Source: Metallosphaera cuprina Ar-4 | Lineage (GTDB): Archaea; Thermoproteota; Thermoprotei_A; Sulfolobales; Sulfolobaceae | Direction: 5' to 3' | Assembly (NCBI RefSeq): GCF_000204925.1 | Contig: NC_015435.1 | Span: 1,443,160 to 1,507,159, forward strand | Length of the DNA: 64,000 nucleotides | Part shown: positions 47,141 to 57,670 of the stretch, one piece after another | Numbering within the stretch: position 1 is the stretch's first letter | How the letters are laid out: every line of letters starts with the position of its first letter | Translations under genes and position numbers: made by a program | The notes under the pieces: model-generated | What the model was told of the DNA's origin: nothing | The model's input: only the letters and a program-made list of their open reading frames with translations | Databases searched by the model: none

Positions 47141-47671
47141 CTAAGCCCTCTCCTTTAAGACCCATCCATAATCTCTCATCATTTCCTCTCCATGAATGGA
47201 TGTCCAATTGTAAAATTTTCTTAACACCATTTTAGTTTTCTTTTCTATTATTTTCTGCAAAATAAACTCTAGTATATTAGACGCAGGCCAGCCCATTATG
47301 AAAACCATTGTTAAACTGAGCCAAGGTAGAGGAGGTAGGAAGAACGATAAGACCATGGGGGCAGCGATTATGAAAATCACCAAGCTCAAAGTTCTGTTAG
47401 CTTCCTTTCTGTTCGTTTTGAACTTTGGTTCGAAGCGCAGAACTCCCTTTCTTTCCAGTTCTTTAAGTCCGACTATTAGTTTCCATTCTCGAAAAAATAA
47501 AATAAAAATTGAGATTGGAATTATTGCACTAAATAAAAGAGGATCTGAAAGCCAAGATATAGTGAAGCCTATTAGCACGAACGCTAAGGAGAAAACCAAT
47601 TCCCTCAGGGTGGTTAGACCCCTCTCTTCAGTATAAGAAGCAGGAGACGTAGTGGTCACTAGAGACACCAA
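47141..47671 (-). CDS. Small membrane protein at the end of the oligopeptide ABC operon
   Basis: The longest frame gives 176 residues and overlaps the last ABC ATPase gene by 44 nt. A TTG at 47599 shortly after that gene's stop, preceded by GAGGGA, is a likely start and would remove 24 residues. Two helix pairs (~residues 28-62 and 92-135) are followed by a basic, soluble C-terminus (~40 residues). No family is recognised. Cotranscription with the transporter is likely, but the functional link is not evident. Confidence 0.5.
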   Translation of the reverse strand: MVSLVTTTSPASYTEERGLTTLRELVFSLAFVLIGFTISWLSDPLLFSAIIPISIFILFFREWKLIVGLKELERKGVLRFEPKFKTNRKEANRTLSLVIFIIAAPMVLSFFLPPLPWLSLTMVFIMGWPASNILEFILQKIIEKKTKMVLRKFYNWTSIHGEEMMRDYGWVLKERA

Positions 47672-48569
47672 TTAATTGAGGCTCTTTCTCCTTGCACGCA
47701 GTCATAGCTAGGGGACATTTAGGGTAATACTTACATCCTTTCCCATTGTAGGGTTCGGATTCCTCTTTGACCTTCACTGAAAACAAGGTAGATCTACCTG
47801 AGGGATCTGGGATAGGAACTGCGGTTATTAGGGCTTGAGTATATGGATGAAGGGGCTTCTCCAAAACGCTATCCATTGTTCCATACTCTATCACCTTACC
47901 TTGATACATAACGTACACCCTGTCCGCAATGTATCCCAAGGTAGATATGTCGTGAGTTATCATCATGATTCCCATCCCCTTTTCGTTCCTTAACCTCTCG
48001 AAGATCTCCAGAACTCCTGCTCTTATAGACATGTCAAGCATAGAGACAGGCTCGTCGGCAACGATGAAGGAAGGATTCAATACGAGTGCTCGTGCGATAG
48101 CGACCCTCTGAAGTTGACCCCCAGATAGTTGATTGGGTAAGGAGTTCGCGTAGTCCTCTTCTGGTGTCAATCCCACCTCCTTTAGGGTCCTCAAGACCAT
48201 CTCTCTCTCCTCTTCCCTAGTGTCAGCAAGACCGTGTACCCTTATGCCCTCTGCGACAATATCGTAAACTTTTAGCCTGATATCTACAGCCTCATATGGG
48301 TTCTGGTAAATTATTTGATTCTGTCTCCTAAACTCCTTCTCTTCCTTACCCTTTAGCTTGAACACGTTCTTACCATTCCATAGAACCTCCCCAGAGAGAG
48401 GTTTCTGAAGGTTCAATATAGTTCTTCCGAGCGTGGTCTTACCGCTCCCAGATTCTCCAACTATCCCAACTATCTCTTTATCCCTAACCTGGACACTAAC
48501 GTCGTCGAGGGCCTTTACTACAACGTCTCTTGATTTGAAATACACTTTCAAGCTCTTAGCTTCTATCAT
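47628..48569 (-). CDS. Oligopeptide-type ABC transporter ATPase (DppF/OppF)
   Basis: The 313-residue protein has Walker [13 protein letters not shown]-loop region YQNPYEAVD, signature [15 protein letters not shown] and Walker [13 protein letters not shown]. The oligopeptide-family C-terminal extension follows with [19 protein letters not shown]. It overlaps the preceding DppD-type gene by 4 nt (ATGA). Together they energise the DppB/DppC pore. In Sulfolobales this transporter type often imports oligosaccharides as well as peptides. Confidence 0.92.
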   Translation of the reverse strand: MIEAKSLKVYFKSRDVVVKALDDVSVQVRDKEIVGIVGESGSGKTTLGRTILNLQKPLSGEVLWNGKNVFKLKGKEEKEFRRQNQIIYQNPYEAVDIRLKVYDIVAEGIRVHGLADTREEEREMVLRTLKEVGLTPEEDYANSLPNQLSGGQLQRVAIARALVLNPSFIVADEPVSMLDMSIRAGVLEIFERLRNEKGMGIMMITHDISTLGYIADRVYVMYQGKVIEYGTMDSVLEKPLHPYTQALITAVPIPDPSGRSTLFSVKVKEESEPYNGKGCKYYPKCPLAMTACKEKEPQLIGVSSDHYVSCFLY

Positions 48570-49561
48570 TTTTTACTCACCGCGTGGCAGGCCACGTAAT
48601 GGAATCCCTCAGCTCTAGAAAGCTCCGGCTCCCTTTCGTTACAAATCGGCATAGCTAAGGGACATCTTGGGGCGAACCTACAACCCTTCGGTGGATTCTC
48701 CAAATCAGGAGGATAACCTGGAATGGCCACAAGTCTCTTCTTCTTTCTCATTGCGATGTTAGGTATCGCCCTTATAAGAAGTTGGGTATATGGATGTAAC
48801 GGGTTACTGAACACCTTCTCCACATCCCCGAACTCTACTAATTTCCCTGCGTACATTATCGCTATCGAATCGCTTACGTTAGCCAAGAGGGATAGATCGT
48901 GAGTCACAAACATCATGCTGAACTTTCTACTTTCTTGTAGGGATTTCATAAGTTCCAGGATCTTAGCTTGGGTTATGACGTCCAGTGCTGTTGTCGCTTC
49001 GTCGGAAACTATCATAGAGGGGTTAAGTAACAAGGACATGGCTATTACTATCCTCTGTCTTTGACCTCCAGAAAGTTCGTACGGAAACATGTCTGCTTTC
49101 TCGTGAGGGACTCCCACGTTCTCCAAGGCCTTATAAATCCTTTCCATCGCCTCTGCCTTAGAGACGTCTTCGTGAGTTAATATCGTCTCTAACATCTGAT
49201 CCTTAACCTTGTAGACTGGGTCTAAAACGTCCATTGATGCTTGAGGTATGTAAGCTATCTCCTTCCAAACTATCTCCTTTCTAAACCTCTTTATATCCAT
49301 AGAAAGGATGTCTTGCCCTTTGAACTTAATCGATCCGGACATAATGTGAGCGTTCTTTGGTACTACCCTAAATATAGTGGTAACCAATGTAGATTTACCA
49401 CATCCAGATTCTCCAGCAACGCCAATAACTTTTGACCTGTCAAGGAACAAAGAGACGTCGTCTACAGCCTTTACGTATCCAGTCTTGGTTTTGTAGTAAG
49501 TTTTTAATGAATCAACATAAAGTAAATTATCTGTCGACTCTTCGAATATCAACCTACTCAC
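48566..49561 (-). CDS. Oligopeptide-type ABC transporter ATPase (DppD/OppD)
   Basis: The 331-residue protein has Walker [10 protein letters not shown], signature [20 protein letters not shown], Walker [13 protein letters not shown] and H-loop [12 protein letters not shown]. The C-terminal [19 protein letters not shown], with a last Cys in YVACH, is the cysteine-rich extension that in some family members holds an Fe-S cluster. It overlaps the DppC-type gene by 8 nt. Confidence 0.92.
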   Translation of the reverse strand: MSRLIFEESTDNLLYVDSLKTYYKTKTGYVKAVDDVSLFLDRSKVIGVAGESGCGKSTLVTTIFRVVPKNAHIMSGSIKFKGQDILSMDIKRFRKEIVWKEIAYIPQASMDVLDPVYKVKDQMLETILTHEDVSKAEAMERIYKALENVGVPHEKADMFPYELSGGQRQRIVIAMSLLLNPSMIVSDEATTALDVITQAKILELMKSLQESRKFSMMFVTHDLSLLANVSDSIAIMYAGKLVEFGDVEKVFSNPLHPYTQLLIRAIPNIAMRKKKRLVAIPGYPPDLENPPKGCRFAPRCPLAMPICNEREPELSRAEGFHYVACHAVSKK

Positions 49562-50960
49562 CTCTGAGCTTGTATGGACTTAAAACGTCCAGCATTGCGG
49601 AACCAAAGTAATAGAAGGCTGTACTTAGGAGTATTATTCCGATCCCAGGAGGAAGCACCCACCACCATGCGAAACCGTTAACGAAAGAAAGATTGTTTGT
49701 GGCGAACCCTAGCATATTCCCCCACGTGGGGAAACCCGTTATCCCTAATCCTAGAAAGTCAAGACCGGACTCTGCCAAAATTACGCCTGGGACATCATAG
49801 GAGAGTTGGGCGAATAGTATGCCCATGAGGTTAGGTACTATGTGTCTGAAGAGTATTCTAGCCTTTCCCTCACCTAGTGCCTTGGAGGCCTCAACGAACG
49901 TTCTGTTCCTAAGGGATAACGTCTGTCCTCTTATTATTTTGGCAGTCCCAGGCCAGGATAACAATGAGATGATGAGAAGAATTATCACTGCCTTATTTAC
50001 GTTAACTATCGCCCCTGTGAGGTCAAGGATAGATATTAACACTATGAGTAGAGGTAATCCAGGGATTAGTAAAAAGAAGTCCGTAAAGGCATTTAAAACC
50101 AAGTCGGTAAATCCTCCTATATATCCAGCTAATAAACCCACTATCAACCCTATGCCTATTATCAGGGCTGAAGCTATAAGAGCTAAATAAAGGTCAAACC
50201 TAGCCCCATAGACGAATTCAGCGAAGACGCTTCCTCCGCTGTCATCAGTTCCTAACTTTCCATAAGTTAATCCTAATGAAGAGTAACCTAAATTGGAAAC
50301 CAAGAAGGTCTCTGGTTTATTTCCAGTATTTTGAAAGGAGAGGACTATATGATAGACCCCAGGCCTAGGAAGGAGAGTCTTAGGTAATTCTATAGATGCT
50401 AAGAAAGCGTCTTGAGATGGAAGGGACGAAACGTAAGGAGAGTTGGTTGAGGTCGCCTCTTGTGAGGAGAAAATTATGGCATTTGCCTTTCCGGGAGCAA
50501 TGAAAACCTGCGGAGGGATAGGTAATGGGGAGAAACTCATAATATTGAACTCGTTTACGAACAGGTTAATCTGAAAGTCGTTCGTGTTGGGGGTAACAAC
50601 AGTTGTGGACAGATCAATATTATAAGGTGAGGACCAGTTCCAGAGCAAGTTATAGGTTACGTTCACCTCTCCACCAGCAGGAATTGTCACTTTATAAAAA
50701 GTGGTGTTAAACCGTGATATAGGTTCGTTAGGCTGTAACTCAACCTTAACGTTTGGAGGTAATCCGTGGTATTGAGGGAATATTGTTGCCCAAGAGGGTA
50801 CCGCATAAGGTGCTGCTACGAATTGTTGTGAAACTTGATAAGGATTGTTATACGAGGTAAGGACGGGAGCTAGTAGCGCAATTAGCGCGAAGAACAGGAT
50901 AACTACTATTGAGAAGATGAACGTTTTCCTCTGCAAAAGATCTTTCACAGTTTTATTCAT
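49554..50960 (-). CDS. Oligopeptide-type ABC permease (DppC) with large external insertion
   Basis: The 468-residue protein is about 170 residues longer than usual DppC. The first membrane helix (~residues 14-34) is followed by a ~200-residue Asn/Pro/Ser-rich external domain (~35-245), then the normal five-helix core with the EAA loop [20 protein letters not shown] (~residue 355). The insertion may capture or present substrate at the cell surface. ATGA overlap with the DppB-type gene. Confidence 0.88.
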   Translation of the reverse strand: MNKTVKDLLQRKTFIFSIVVILFFALIALLAPVLTSYNNPYQVSQQFVAAPYAVPSWATIFPQYHGLPPNVKVELQPNEPISRFNTTFYKVTIPAGGEVNVTYNLLWNWSSPYNIDLSTTVVTPNTNDFQINLFVNEFNIMSFSPLPIPPQVFIAPGKANAIIFSSQEATSTNSPYVSSLPSQDAFLASIELPKTLLPRPGVYHIVLSFQNTGNKPETFLVSNLGYSSLGLTYGKLGTDDSGGSVFAEFVYGARFDLYLALIASALIIGIGLIVGLLAGYIGGFTDLVLNAFTDFFLLIPGLPLLIVLISILDLTGAIVNVNKAVIILLIISLLSWPGTAKIIRGQTLSLRNRTFVEASKALGEGKARILFRHIVPNLMGILFAQLSYDVPGVILAESGLDFLGLGITGFPTWGNMLGFATNNLSFVNGFAWWWVLPPGIGIILLSTAFYYFGSAMLDVLSPYKLRGE

Positions 50961-51958
50961 TCGTACTTCACCCTGGGATCAATAAGCGGATAAATCAAAT
51001 CTAAAACGAGAAGTATAACGACTGCAAACAACGTAATGACGTAAAAGTCGCCTCCTAAAAGAGGTACGTCCAGATTCTCTGCAGCTCTTACTAACAATCT
51101 TCCCAACCCAGGTATATTAAATATGTCCTCAATGAACACTACACCGGCAAATAAGAAAGCTATGTCTATCCCTACTCTAGTAACTACGGGTATTATCGCG
51201 TTTCTTGTTACGTGTTTGTAGAGTATTTTCCTTTCGTCAATTCCTCTAGCTCTAAGATAATTAACGAAGTTGCTACCCATAAGTTCCACTCCGTTATTCC
51301 GAAAGAGAATGTTCCTAACTCCGTAACTTATCACAGTAATGAAAAGGATAGGTAGCGTAAGGAACTTCATTAGATTTATCCAATATACGAACCCCTCTAG
51401 GGAGTGCCCGTTAGCAGTTATCGCCTCGGCTAAGTTGGTTGGAAATATCCTCAAATAGAAACCGAAGAAGTAGAGAACTATTTCCCCCAACCAAAAGGCG
51501 GGTATGAAATATGTCATTATCGATGTGAAGCTAACGGCCACATCACCTATTTTACCTTGTCTAGAAATAGAGTACAAACCAAGTACGAGCGCCAAAATAG
51601 TACTCAGGATTAAGCTAGGAATAACCAAGAGAGCAGTTACAGGAAACCTTTGCTCAATTAACGTAATTACTGGTTCTTGATAACTCATTGATATACCTAG
51701 ATGAAAGGTCAGCAACGATTTCATGTAAACGAAGAATCTCTCATCCAAGGGAAGATTTAGCCCGAATTGCCTATCTAAGGCCTGAACGAGTTCACTCCTT
51801 GGTAATCCCTTGTAAGTTAAGGGCACATAAAGCTCAGCGGGATTAATCCCGTATATTGTAGGAAGAACTTGAAATATGACGAAGTTAAAGATAACTACAC
51901 CCAAGAGTAGTATCAATCTTTCAACTATTCTTTTGGCAAGATACCTAACTAAAGTCAT
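50957..51958 (-). CDS. Oligopeptide-type ABC permease (DppB)
   Basis: The 333-residue protein has an N-terminal helix (LAKRIVERLILLLGVVIFNF) and about six helices. The EAA loop reads YLRARGIDERKILYKHVTRN (~residues 240-260). It is the first gene of the four-gene ABC unit, and a TATA-like element lies ~34 nt upstream (51984-52000). It forms the membrane pore with DppC. Confidence 0.9.
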   Translation of the reverse strand: MTLVRYLAKRIVERLILLLGVVIFNFVIFQVLPTIYGINPAELYVPLTYKGLPRSELVQALDRQFGLNLPLDERFFVYMKSLLTFHLGISMSYQEPVITLIEQRFPVTALLVIPSLILSTILALVLGLYSISRQGKIGDVAVSFTSIMTYFIPAFWLGEIVLYFFGFYLRIFPTNLAEAITANGHSLEGFVYWINLMKFLTLPILFITVISYGVRNILFRNNGVELMGSNFVNYLRARGIDERKILYKHVTRNAIIPVVTRVGIDIAFLFAGVVFIEDIFNIPGLGRLLVRAAENLDVPLLGGDFYVITLFAVVILLVLDLIYPLIDPRVKYE

Positions 51959-52279
51959 TAATTATCGTATGAAATGTCTATCCTCAGTTTTAAAAAACTT
52001 TATGTTATTCTCTTTAGAAAAGTTTCTGAAATGTTAATTTTGAACAGTGAAGATTTTAAACATTTTAGATTAGTTAGATACTATTCTCGGAGTAAAAAAA
52101 GTTAAAACGTTTTAAAAAGAAGGTTAATGTTCTAGATTCTTAAACAATAATGTCAATAACGATCTTATTTTTAATAAAAAAGTCCTATATATAAATTTAG
52201 AGAATTAAATTTTAGCATTTAAACCCTATTCATATCTGGGAAAAATCTAAATATTAGACTACGTTTTCACGATCTAATA
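51959..52279. other. 321-bp AT-rich divergent intergenic region
   Basis: No gene was found. The region separates the leftward dppBCDF-type operon from the rightward 52280 gene. It holds a TATA-like stretch for dppB near 51984-52000 and one for the 52280 gene near 52240-52257, plus A/T runs. No clear operator repeat is visible. Confidence 0.5.
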
Positions 52280-53425
52280 ATGAAACATAAGACATCGTTT
52301 AATCCTCTCCTTGTAGGAATAGCCGTCGTGCTCATTATCATAGGTGTATTTACTCTGGAAGCTCATTTCAATTCTGGCACAAGGATCGTTGAGATGGCTG
52401 GTTTATATAGTATAAACCAGGTAGTGAAAGTTAATAACTCCACTGTCGCCTTTGCCGGCGTTGGAGTTAATGGGAACACATCAGTAGGAATGGCTGGGCT
52501 TCTATTTCTTAACAATCTTTCTTATATATATTTCAACGTGAGTAAATATTTTTTGAACGGATCTATATACTCAATAGCATATAACGGATCTGCCTTTTTA
52601 ATGGGAGGCGCTAAATATATCAAATCAGGAAATTCAACTTTCCTTGAACCTGAAGTGGTTCTCCTTACCAGTGAAGGAGTTAAGAACTTCACTTCGCAAA
52701 TCCCGAGGTTCTACACTCCTGGGCAAGTCTTAGCAGTATCTTGGGACCAGGGATTTTGGTTAATAGGTGGATCTTCTCTAGAGATGGAAGGTACGAGCAC
52801 CTTTCAAATTCCGTTTCTGCTAAAACTTACATCAAACATTTCTGATCTAACTGCATCGCTCCCTCGTTCATTTTATAGTCCTCTCAGCGTAGGCACTGGG
52901 ATATTTACAATTTCATCCGGCCAAGATAAGTCATTCATAGCTGGCGCCCATCTTTTTAATTTTACATTTGCAGTTTATAACGGAACTGGATTTAATTCAC
53001 CGTTTCAAAATGAGGGAGCAATTATCACGTCCTCGTACTCACCGTTAGGCTGGCTATTCGGAGGATTTAACTACTCCTCACGAGATGATGGTTTAGTTTT
53101 AACTTTGTTTGGTACATATAACGATTCTGGTATACATTTCATTAAATTAAAGTATGAAGTGGGTATCGTCAACTCAGTTGGATACGGCGAGGGGAAATAT
53201 CTCGTGGCGTTGAGGATACCAGTGGTTAACAACCTCACTATGAGCACCTCAGAGGAAGGAATAATCTTGGCAGGAAACTCGCTCTCTACTCTCACTCAAG
53301 TGTTTAATAAGGTAAACGTGAGCATTAACTCTATCGTAACAGTTCATGAACACATAGTAGGAGGAGGTTACTCCATAGTCAGTGGCGAAAGGCACGCTAT
53401 TATAGTTTTAATTAACTTGAAATAG
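52280..53425 (+). CDS. Anchored beta-propeller-like surface protein
   Basis: The 381-residue protein has an N-terminal membrane helix (~residues 9-27). About six repeats of a strand pattern of the form 'hydrophobic-GG-x-S/A/N' follow (FLMGGAKY, WLIGGSSL, FIAGAHLF, WLFGGFNY, IILAGNSL, IVGGGYSI), typical of a beta-propeller. It carries many glycosylation sequons. It lies between the ABC operon and its presumed binding protein, on the binding protein's strand. A role in substrate capture is possible but not shown. Confidence 0.6.
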   Translation: MKHKTSFNPLLVGIAVVLIIIGVFTLEAHFNSGTRIVEMAGLYSINQVVKVNNSTVAFAGVGVNGNTSVGMAGLLFLNNLSYIYFNVSKYFLNGSIYSIAYNGSAFLMGGAKYIKSGNSTFLEPEVVLLTSEGVKNFTSQIPRFYTPGQVLAVSWDQGFWLIGGSSLEMEGTSTFQIPFLLKLTSNISDLTASLPRSFYSPLSVGTGIFTISSGQDKSFIAGAHLFNFTFAVYNGTGFNSPFQNEGAIITSSYSPLGWLFGGFNYSSRDDGLVLTLFGTYNDSGIHFIKLKYEVGIVNSVGYGEGKYLVALRIPVVNNLTMSTSEEGIILAGNSLSTLTQVFNKVNVSINSIVTVHEHIVGGGYSIVSGERHAIIVLINLK

Positions 53426-53606
53426 ACATTAGTTTGTAGATAGAAATTTTAGGAAACCGTTGTTTTTAGAAGATTATCTTATAAAAATGGAATATTTTTT
53501 AACTTTTGTATTTCTTAATACTACTTAAATTATCGTTTGTTAAGTAATTACACGGATCGAATCTTTTAATTTCTTTAAAAGAACTTCATAAAGTTATTCA
53601 CTACTT

Positions 53607-55937
53607 ATGGAAAAGTTTAAATTATTAACGTACCCTATTGTAAAGGGAGATATGAGTATGAATGATAAATTATACATATTAGCAGCATTATTTTTAGTCT
53701 TTGTAATTATAACTGCACTACCAATAGAAGTATCTAGCTTCGCCATAGCGAATTTCAACGCTCCGATTCTCACTCCTTCTCAAGCAATTTATAACGAACC
53801 TTGGGTAGGGACAATCGTTTACACTTACGCATATAGTACTCATACGGACGAGTTCAACGCCCTTTTAGACGGCAAGGTAGATTTTATAACGTTAACTCAC
53901 GTATCAGAGATAGAGGAGCTTAAGACCGCCCCGTACAACCAAACAGCTTTCTTAGCGATAGCCCCACAGGAGAGCTTTGGGCAGATAGCCTTTGCATTCG
54001 GTAACAATCTAACCTCGAATATATATTTCAGATATGCAATAAGCTCTCTGATAAATCCTGAGAACGTCACATCTTACGTTTTAGACAACGGTGTTTTAGG
54101 AACGGACGAACCTTATTTCGTCAATCCTTCATTACAAGTGTACACACAATGGTTTAACCCTCAGGCGGAGGCTTACTACAACCAGTACGAGTCCTATAAT
54201 TTGACTAGAGCCGTAATGTATTTGGAGAAAGTCCCAGGTGTAACCCACGTGAATGGACAGTGGTATTATAATGGCAAACCGTTGAAGTTAACCTTTTACT
54301 ATACATATCCTCCTGAAACACTAAAGAGATTCGCTGAGTTGTTAGCCAGTTCCGCTGCAGCCATCAACTTATCTATAACACCTGTTTCTGAGACTTTCTC
54401 TGCTCTGATAACACAGGCTACGACTCCTCCATTTAACGATTTCAACATGACCACATTCGGATGGATCAATTTAGGTCCGTTTCCCAACTCATGGATGAAC
54501 GGAATATACACTTCGCCAGGAAACGTTGGAGGCTTCTCAAACTCTACCATAGATCAGGTTCTTCAGAACGCCCTTAACGCACCAACCTTAGCTCAGGAGG
54601 AGAACTACACCAAACAGGCTGATTTGTTGCTACAACAGCAACTCCCCTACGTAATATATACCTGGTCTAACGCTATTCAAGCTGTATATCTGCCCAATTG
54701 GGCAAACTACATATATCTTGCAAGCGGGACTCCCGAGTACGCCATAAACATCATGGATGTACATCCTACTAATCAGGCATTAAACGGGACGTTCATATTC
54801 TCCTCCATCTCAAGCGACTTACCTAGACACATTAACATATACGCAAGCGTCTCACTTTACGCTTTCAATACATTGGATGATATGTACGATAGCCTTGGCA
54901 TTTCTCCTTTGAACAACCCAACCCAGGTAATACCATGGGTAGCCTCATCTTGGCAAGTCCAGAAACAGGTAACTATGACACTACCTAATGGTGACAAGAT
55001 AGTCAACGGATCAATAATCACGGTTAACTTAGTCCATAACGATACCTGGATAGATGGAGTACCACTAACCGCGTACGATGTTAATTTCACAGTGTGGTAT
55101 TATGATCTTCCTGGAATGATGGGAACTAACACTTTCGATGGGGTTACGTTGAATTACACGTTTTTATCTAATGAGGGTTTCATAAACACGGATCTCTTCG
55201 GTACCATACCATCTCTAGTTTGGACAAACGTAACAAATCCTTACCAAATAGTGTTCTATCTTAACTCCTCATCCTATGTGAACGAATATCTGGTCCTCAC
55301 AGAATATCCAATAATGCCTGCTCACGCTATAGCTCCAGTTAACGTAGTCACGCTTTATCACTCGACCTTAGCCCCGGAGATATCTTCAGGGCCGTATATG
55401 TTCTCCAGCTTTAACAGCGAGGCAAAGACCGTCACGGTGACCTATAATCCATACTATTTCAGGATTAACCCGCTCATATTCATGCAAAACGTAACTGAAG
55501 GAAAGAGCGTAAACGTAACTTCCGAATTTCAGTATTATACATGGAACAACGTAACGTCCTCCTTAGTACCGAACCCAGTGAACGGAACGGCAGTGATGTG
55601 GCTCAAGTACCTTAACGTATCAGGAGAAGGTTACGGTAACGCCACTTCACCAGTTAAGATGTCTATGATAGCTCCTGGAACTTATATGGGAACTATCAAC
55701 ACTACTGGGCTAAAACCTGGTATATATGAGGTAGTGAGTAAGGTAATGTGGGATAACGGTACAAGGGAGCTATTTAGTTATAAATCCCTTAACGTTACGC
55801 CATCACAGGTTGTTACTACGACTAAACCACCCACAACCACTACTACCTCCAGCAACACCACATTAGAGATCGTAGCTGGAGTAATAATAGTCATCATCAT
55901 AGTGGCAATATTAGTCGTAGTTCTGAGAAGGAGATAA
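53607..55937 (+). CDS. ABC solute-binding protein family 5 with permuted domain order
   Basis: The 776-residue protein has an N-terminal signal/anchor; the ATG at 53652 is an alternative start directly before it. Residues ~50-390 look like the second half of a DppA-type protein (ALLDGKVDFITLT, then IYFRYAISSLINPENV). Residues ~395-640 look like the first half (YDSLG ... VASSWQV, HNDTWIDGVPLTAYDVNFTV, then GPYMFSSF). A beta domain, a Thr-rich stalk and a C-terminal membrane helix ending RRR follow. The order is opposite to the bacterial one. It is the expected binding protein of the dppBCDF-type operon. Confidence 0.8.
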   Translation: MEKFKLLTYPIVKGDMSMNDKLYILAALFLVFVIITALPIEVSSFAIANFNAPILTPSQAIYNEPWVGTIVYTYAYSTHTDEFNALLDGKVDFITLTHVSEIEELKTAPYNQTAFLAIAPQESFGQIAFAFGNNLTSNIYFRYAISSLINPENVTSYVLDNGVLGTDEPYFVNPSLQVYTQWFNPQAEAYYNQYESYNLTRAVMYLEKVPGVTHVNGQWYYNGKPLKLTFYYTYPPETLKRFAELLASSAAAINLSITPVSETFSALITQATTPPFNDFNMTTFGWINLGPFPNSWMNGIYTSPGNVGGFSNSTIDQVLQNALNAPTLAQEENYTKQADLLLQQQLPYVIYTWSNAIQAVYLPNWANYIYLASGTPEYAINIMDVHPTNQALNGTFIFSSISSDLPRHINIYASVSLYAFNTLDDMYDSLGISPLNNPTQVIPWVASSWQVQKQVTMTLPNGDKIVNGSIITVNLVHNDTWIDGVPLTAYDVNFTVWYYDLPGMMGTNTFDGVTLNYTFLSNEGFINTDLFGTIPSLVWTNVTNPYQIVFYLNSSSYVNEYLVLTEYPIMPAHAIAPVNVVTLYHSTLAPEISSGPYMFSSFNSEAKTVTVTYNPYYFRINPLIFMQNVTEGKSVNVTSEFQYYTWNNVTSSLVPNPVNGTAVMWLKYLNVSGEGYGNATSPVKMSMIAPGTYMGTINTTGLKPGIYEVVSKVMWDNGTRELFSYKSLNVTPSQVVTTTKPPTTTTTSSNTTLEIVAGVIIVIIIVAILVVVLRRR

Positions 55938-55966
55938 GATTAATAATTTCTTTTTTCCCTTTAAGA

Positions 55967-57595
55967 TTATTTTTGACAATTTTTATTTAAAAATTCTACG
56001 ACCCTCACTATAGAGTCTATTAAGTTCTCCCTCTTGTAAAAACCGTGTCCCTCCCCCTGATAAATCTTGTACTCTAGATCTTTACCCAACTCCTTCATCC
56101 TCTCAGCCACCTGCATCGTTTCCTCAGCAGGACACCTTGGATCGTTCTCGCCAGCCAGAATAAGCAAGGGGCTTTTTATCTTGTCAATGAAAAATATCGG
56201 AGACCTATCCCTCAAGAGACTCTCATCGTTTCCTATCTTTATTTCGTCGTACTGTCTTAGCACTTCCCTCTCTGTCTTCTTCTCCGTGAACCAGTTTACG
56301 AAGGGTACTACAGCTGCAGCGGCGCACCATAGATCGGGGAACTTAGTCACAGCCATCATAGTTAGATATCCGCCATAGCTTGCCCCAGTAACCGCTACCT
56401 TTTGTGTTCCCAGCAATTTAACCGACTCTATAACATCTAAGAGATCTCCTCCACCTAGATCCTTATCGTTAAGATGATTAAACCTTCTTCCTCTTCCGGT
56501 CGACCCTCTATAGTTTGGACATATGACTTTAAAACCAGAATCCAATAGCATTTGAACTTCAGCCGAATAATGATTAAGACATTCGTAATCTGGACCTCCG
56601 TGTACGTACACTACGCCTTTATCCTCTCCTCCTCTCTCATATAATAGAGCGTCAATATTCTCCCCTATAGAACGATAAGTCACAATCTTAGGTTTTACAA
56701 ACTCTCCCCTCACGTCTCTCATAGAGTCGGTCAATCTTTCAATCTTTTCGGAATATTTGTAAATATCACTCGCTCTACTATAGGTGCTGTTAAGGAAGAA
56801 CAGGTCCTTATCCGTTTTCAAACTTTGTGAAACCCCTTCCTTAACCAGAACCTTGCCGTCTACATAGAGTGAGATGTCTCCTTGGTTATCCACCGTATAA
56901 ACTAGCCTGTCTCTCCACATCAGAGCCTCATACTTATCTTTATCGTCTGTCACGATCCAAGTGATCTCGCGATCTTTCAATGAGAGCTTCCCGATATCTA
57001 GGAATCCCCTATGATTGCTCAAGAACAGGAGACTGTTACCGTAAAAACATTGAGATGAGCTTGGGTATTGCTCAGAGTTACTGAATGAAAGAGTGAATTC
57101 CTCCTCTAACTTGGTATCGAGGAGGATTAGGTCATTGTCATATATCCCGGAGGAATAAGCTATCCATCTCCCTCCTGGGGAGACGCACACATCGGACACT
57201 GGGGAGCTCCCTTTGCTGATCTTCGTTATTTGACCATCTTCGTAAAGATACAGATGTATCGTTTCTTTATCCCTGTTGGAGAGAAAATAGAACTTATCTT
57301 CGGTTATGAAAACCGGATCAAAGTTGTCATGTCCGTCAGAGAGGAGAGGATAAGGGACGTCATCTATCAAGTAGATAGACCTTATTTCGGCTCCACCTTG
57401 ATCTGCAACTACACCTAATCTCGAACGAACCCAGTGGACCGATTCTGGTTCTTTGATTTCAATTTCGCCTAATCCGTGAATGTAAACTCTAGGCGAGTCC
57501 TTTAGGACGACGTATGCCAACCTTCCGTCCTTAACGTCGTAGTCCAATACAGGGTAGTAATTGAGATAAGAAAGGTTCATGGTTTTCATAACCAT
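55967..57595 (-). CDS. S9 family peptidase (acylaminoacyl-peptidase/prolyl oligopeptidase type)
   Basis: The 542-residue cytosolic protein has an N-terminal beta-propeller (~residues 20-300) and an alpha/beta-hydrolase domain. The catalytic triad is readable: Ser in GASYGGY (~residue 402), Asp in AGENDPRCP (~residue 485) and His in GEGHGFYKREN (~residue 517). The oxyanion region is YVHGGPDYE. The true start may be the ATG at 57580, ~25 nt behind a TATA-like element. It releases acylated residues or short peptides from peptides. Confidence 0.88.
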   Translation of the reverse strand: MVMKTMNLSYLNYYPVLDYDVKDGRLAYVVLKDSPRVYIHGLGEIEIKEPESVHWVRSRLGVVADQGGAEIRSIYLIDDVPYPLLSDGHDNFDPVFITEDKFYFLSNRDKETIHLYLYEDGQITKISKGSSPVSDVCVSPGGRWIAYSSGIYDNDLILLDTKLEEEFTLSFSNSEQYPSSSQCFYGNSLLFLSNHRGFLDIGKLSLKDREITWIVTDDKDKYEALMWRDRLVYTVDNQGDISLYVDGKVLVKEGVSQSLKTDKDLFFLNSTYSRASDIYKYSEKIERLTDSMRDVRGEFVKPKIVTYRSIGENIDALLYERGGEDKGVVYVHGGPDYECLNHYSAEVQMLLDSGFKVICPNYRGSTGRGRRFNHLNDKDLGGGDLLDVIESVKLLGTQKVAVTGASYGGYLTMMAVTKFPDLWCAAAAVVPFVNWFTEKKTEREVLRQYDEIKIGNDESLLRDRSPIFFIDKIKSPLLILAGENDPRCPAEETMQVAERMKELGKDLEYKIYQGEGHGFYKRENLIDSIVRVVEFLNKNCQK

Positions 57596-57670
57596 TAAAG
57601 GGTAATATGAATATCTTCAAGTTAGAGTTTAGAGAACACATCCTTTTAATCAGTTCGCTTTAGCAATCAT

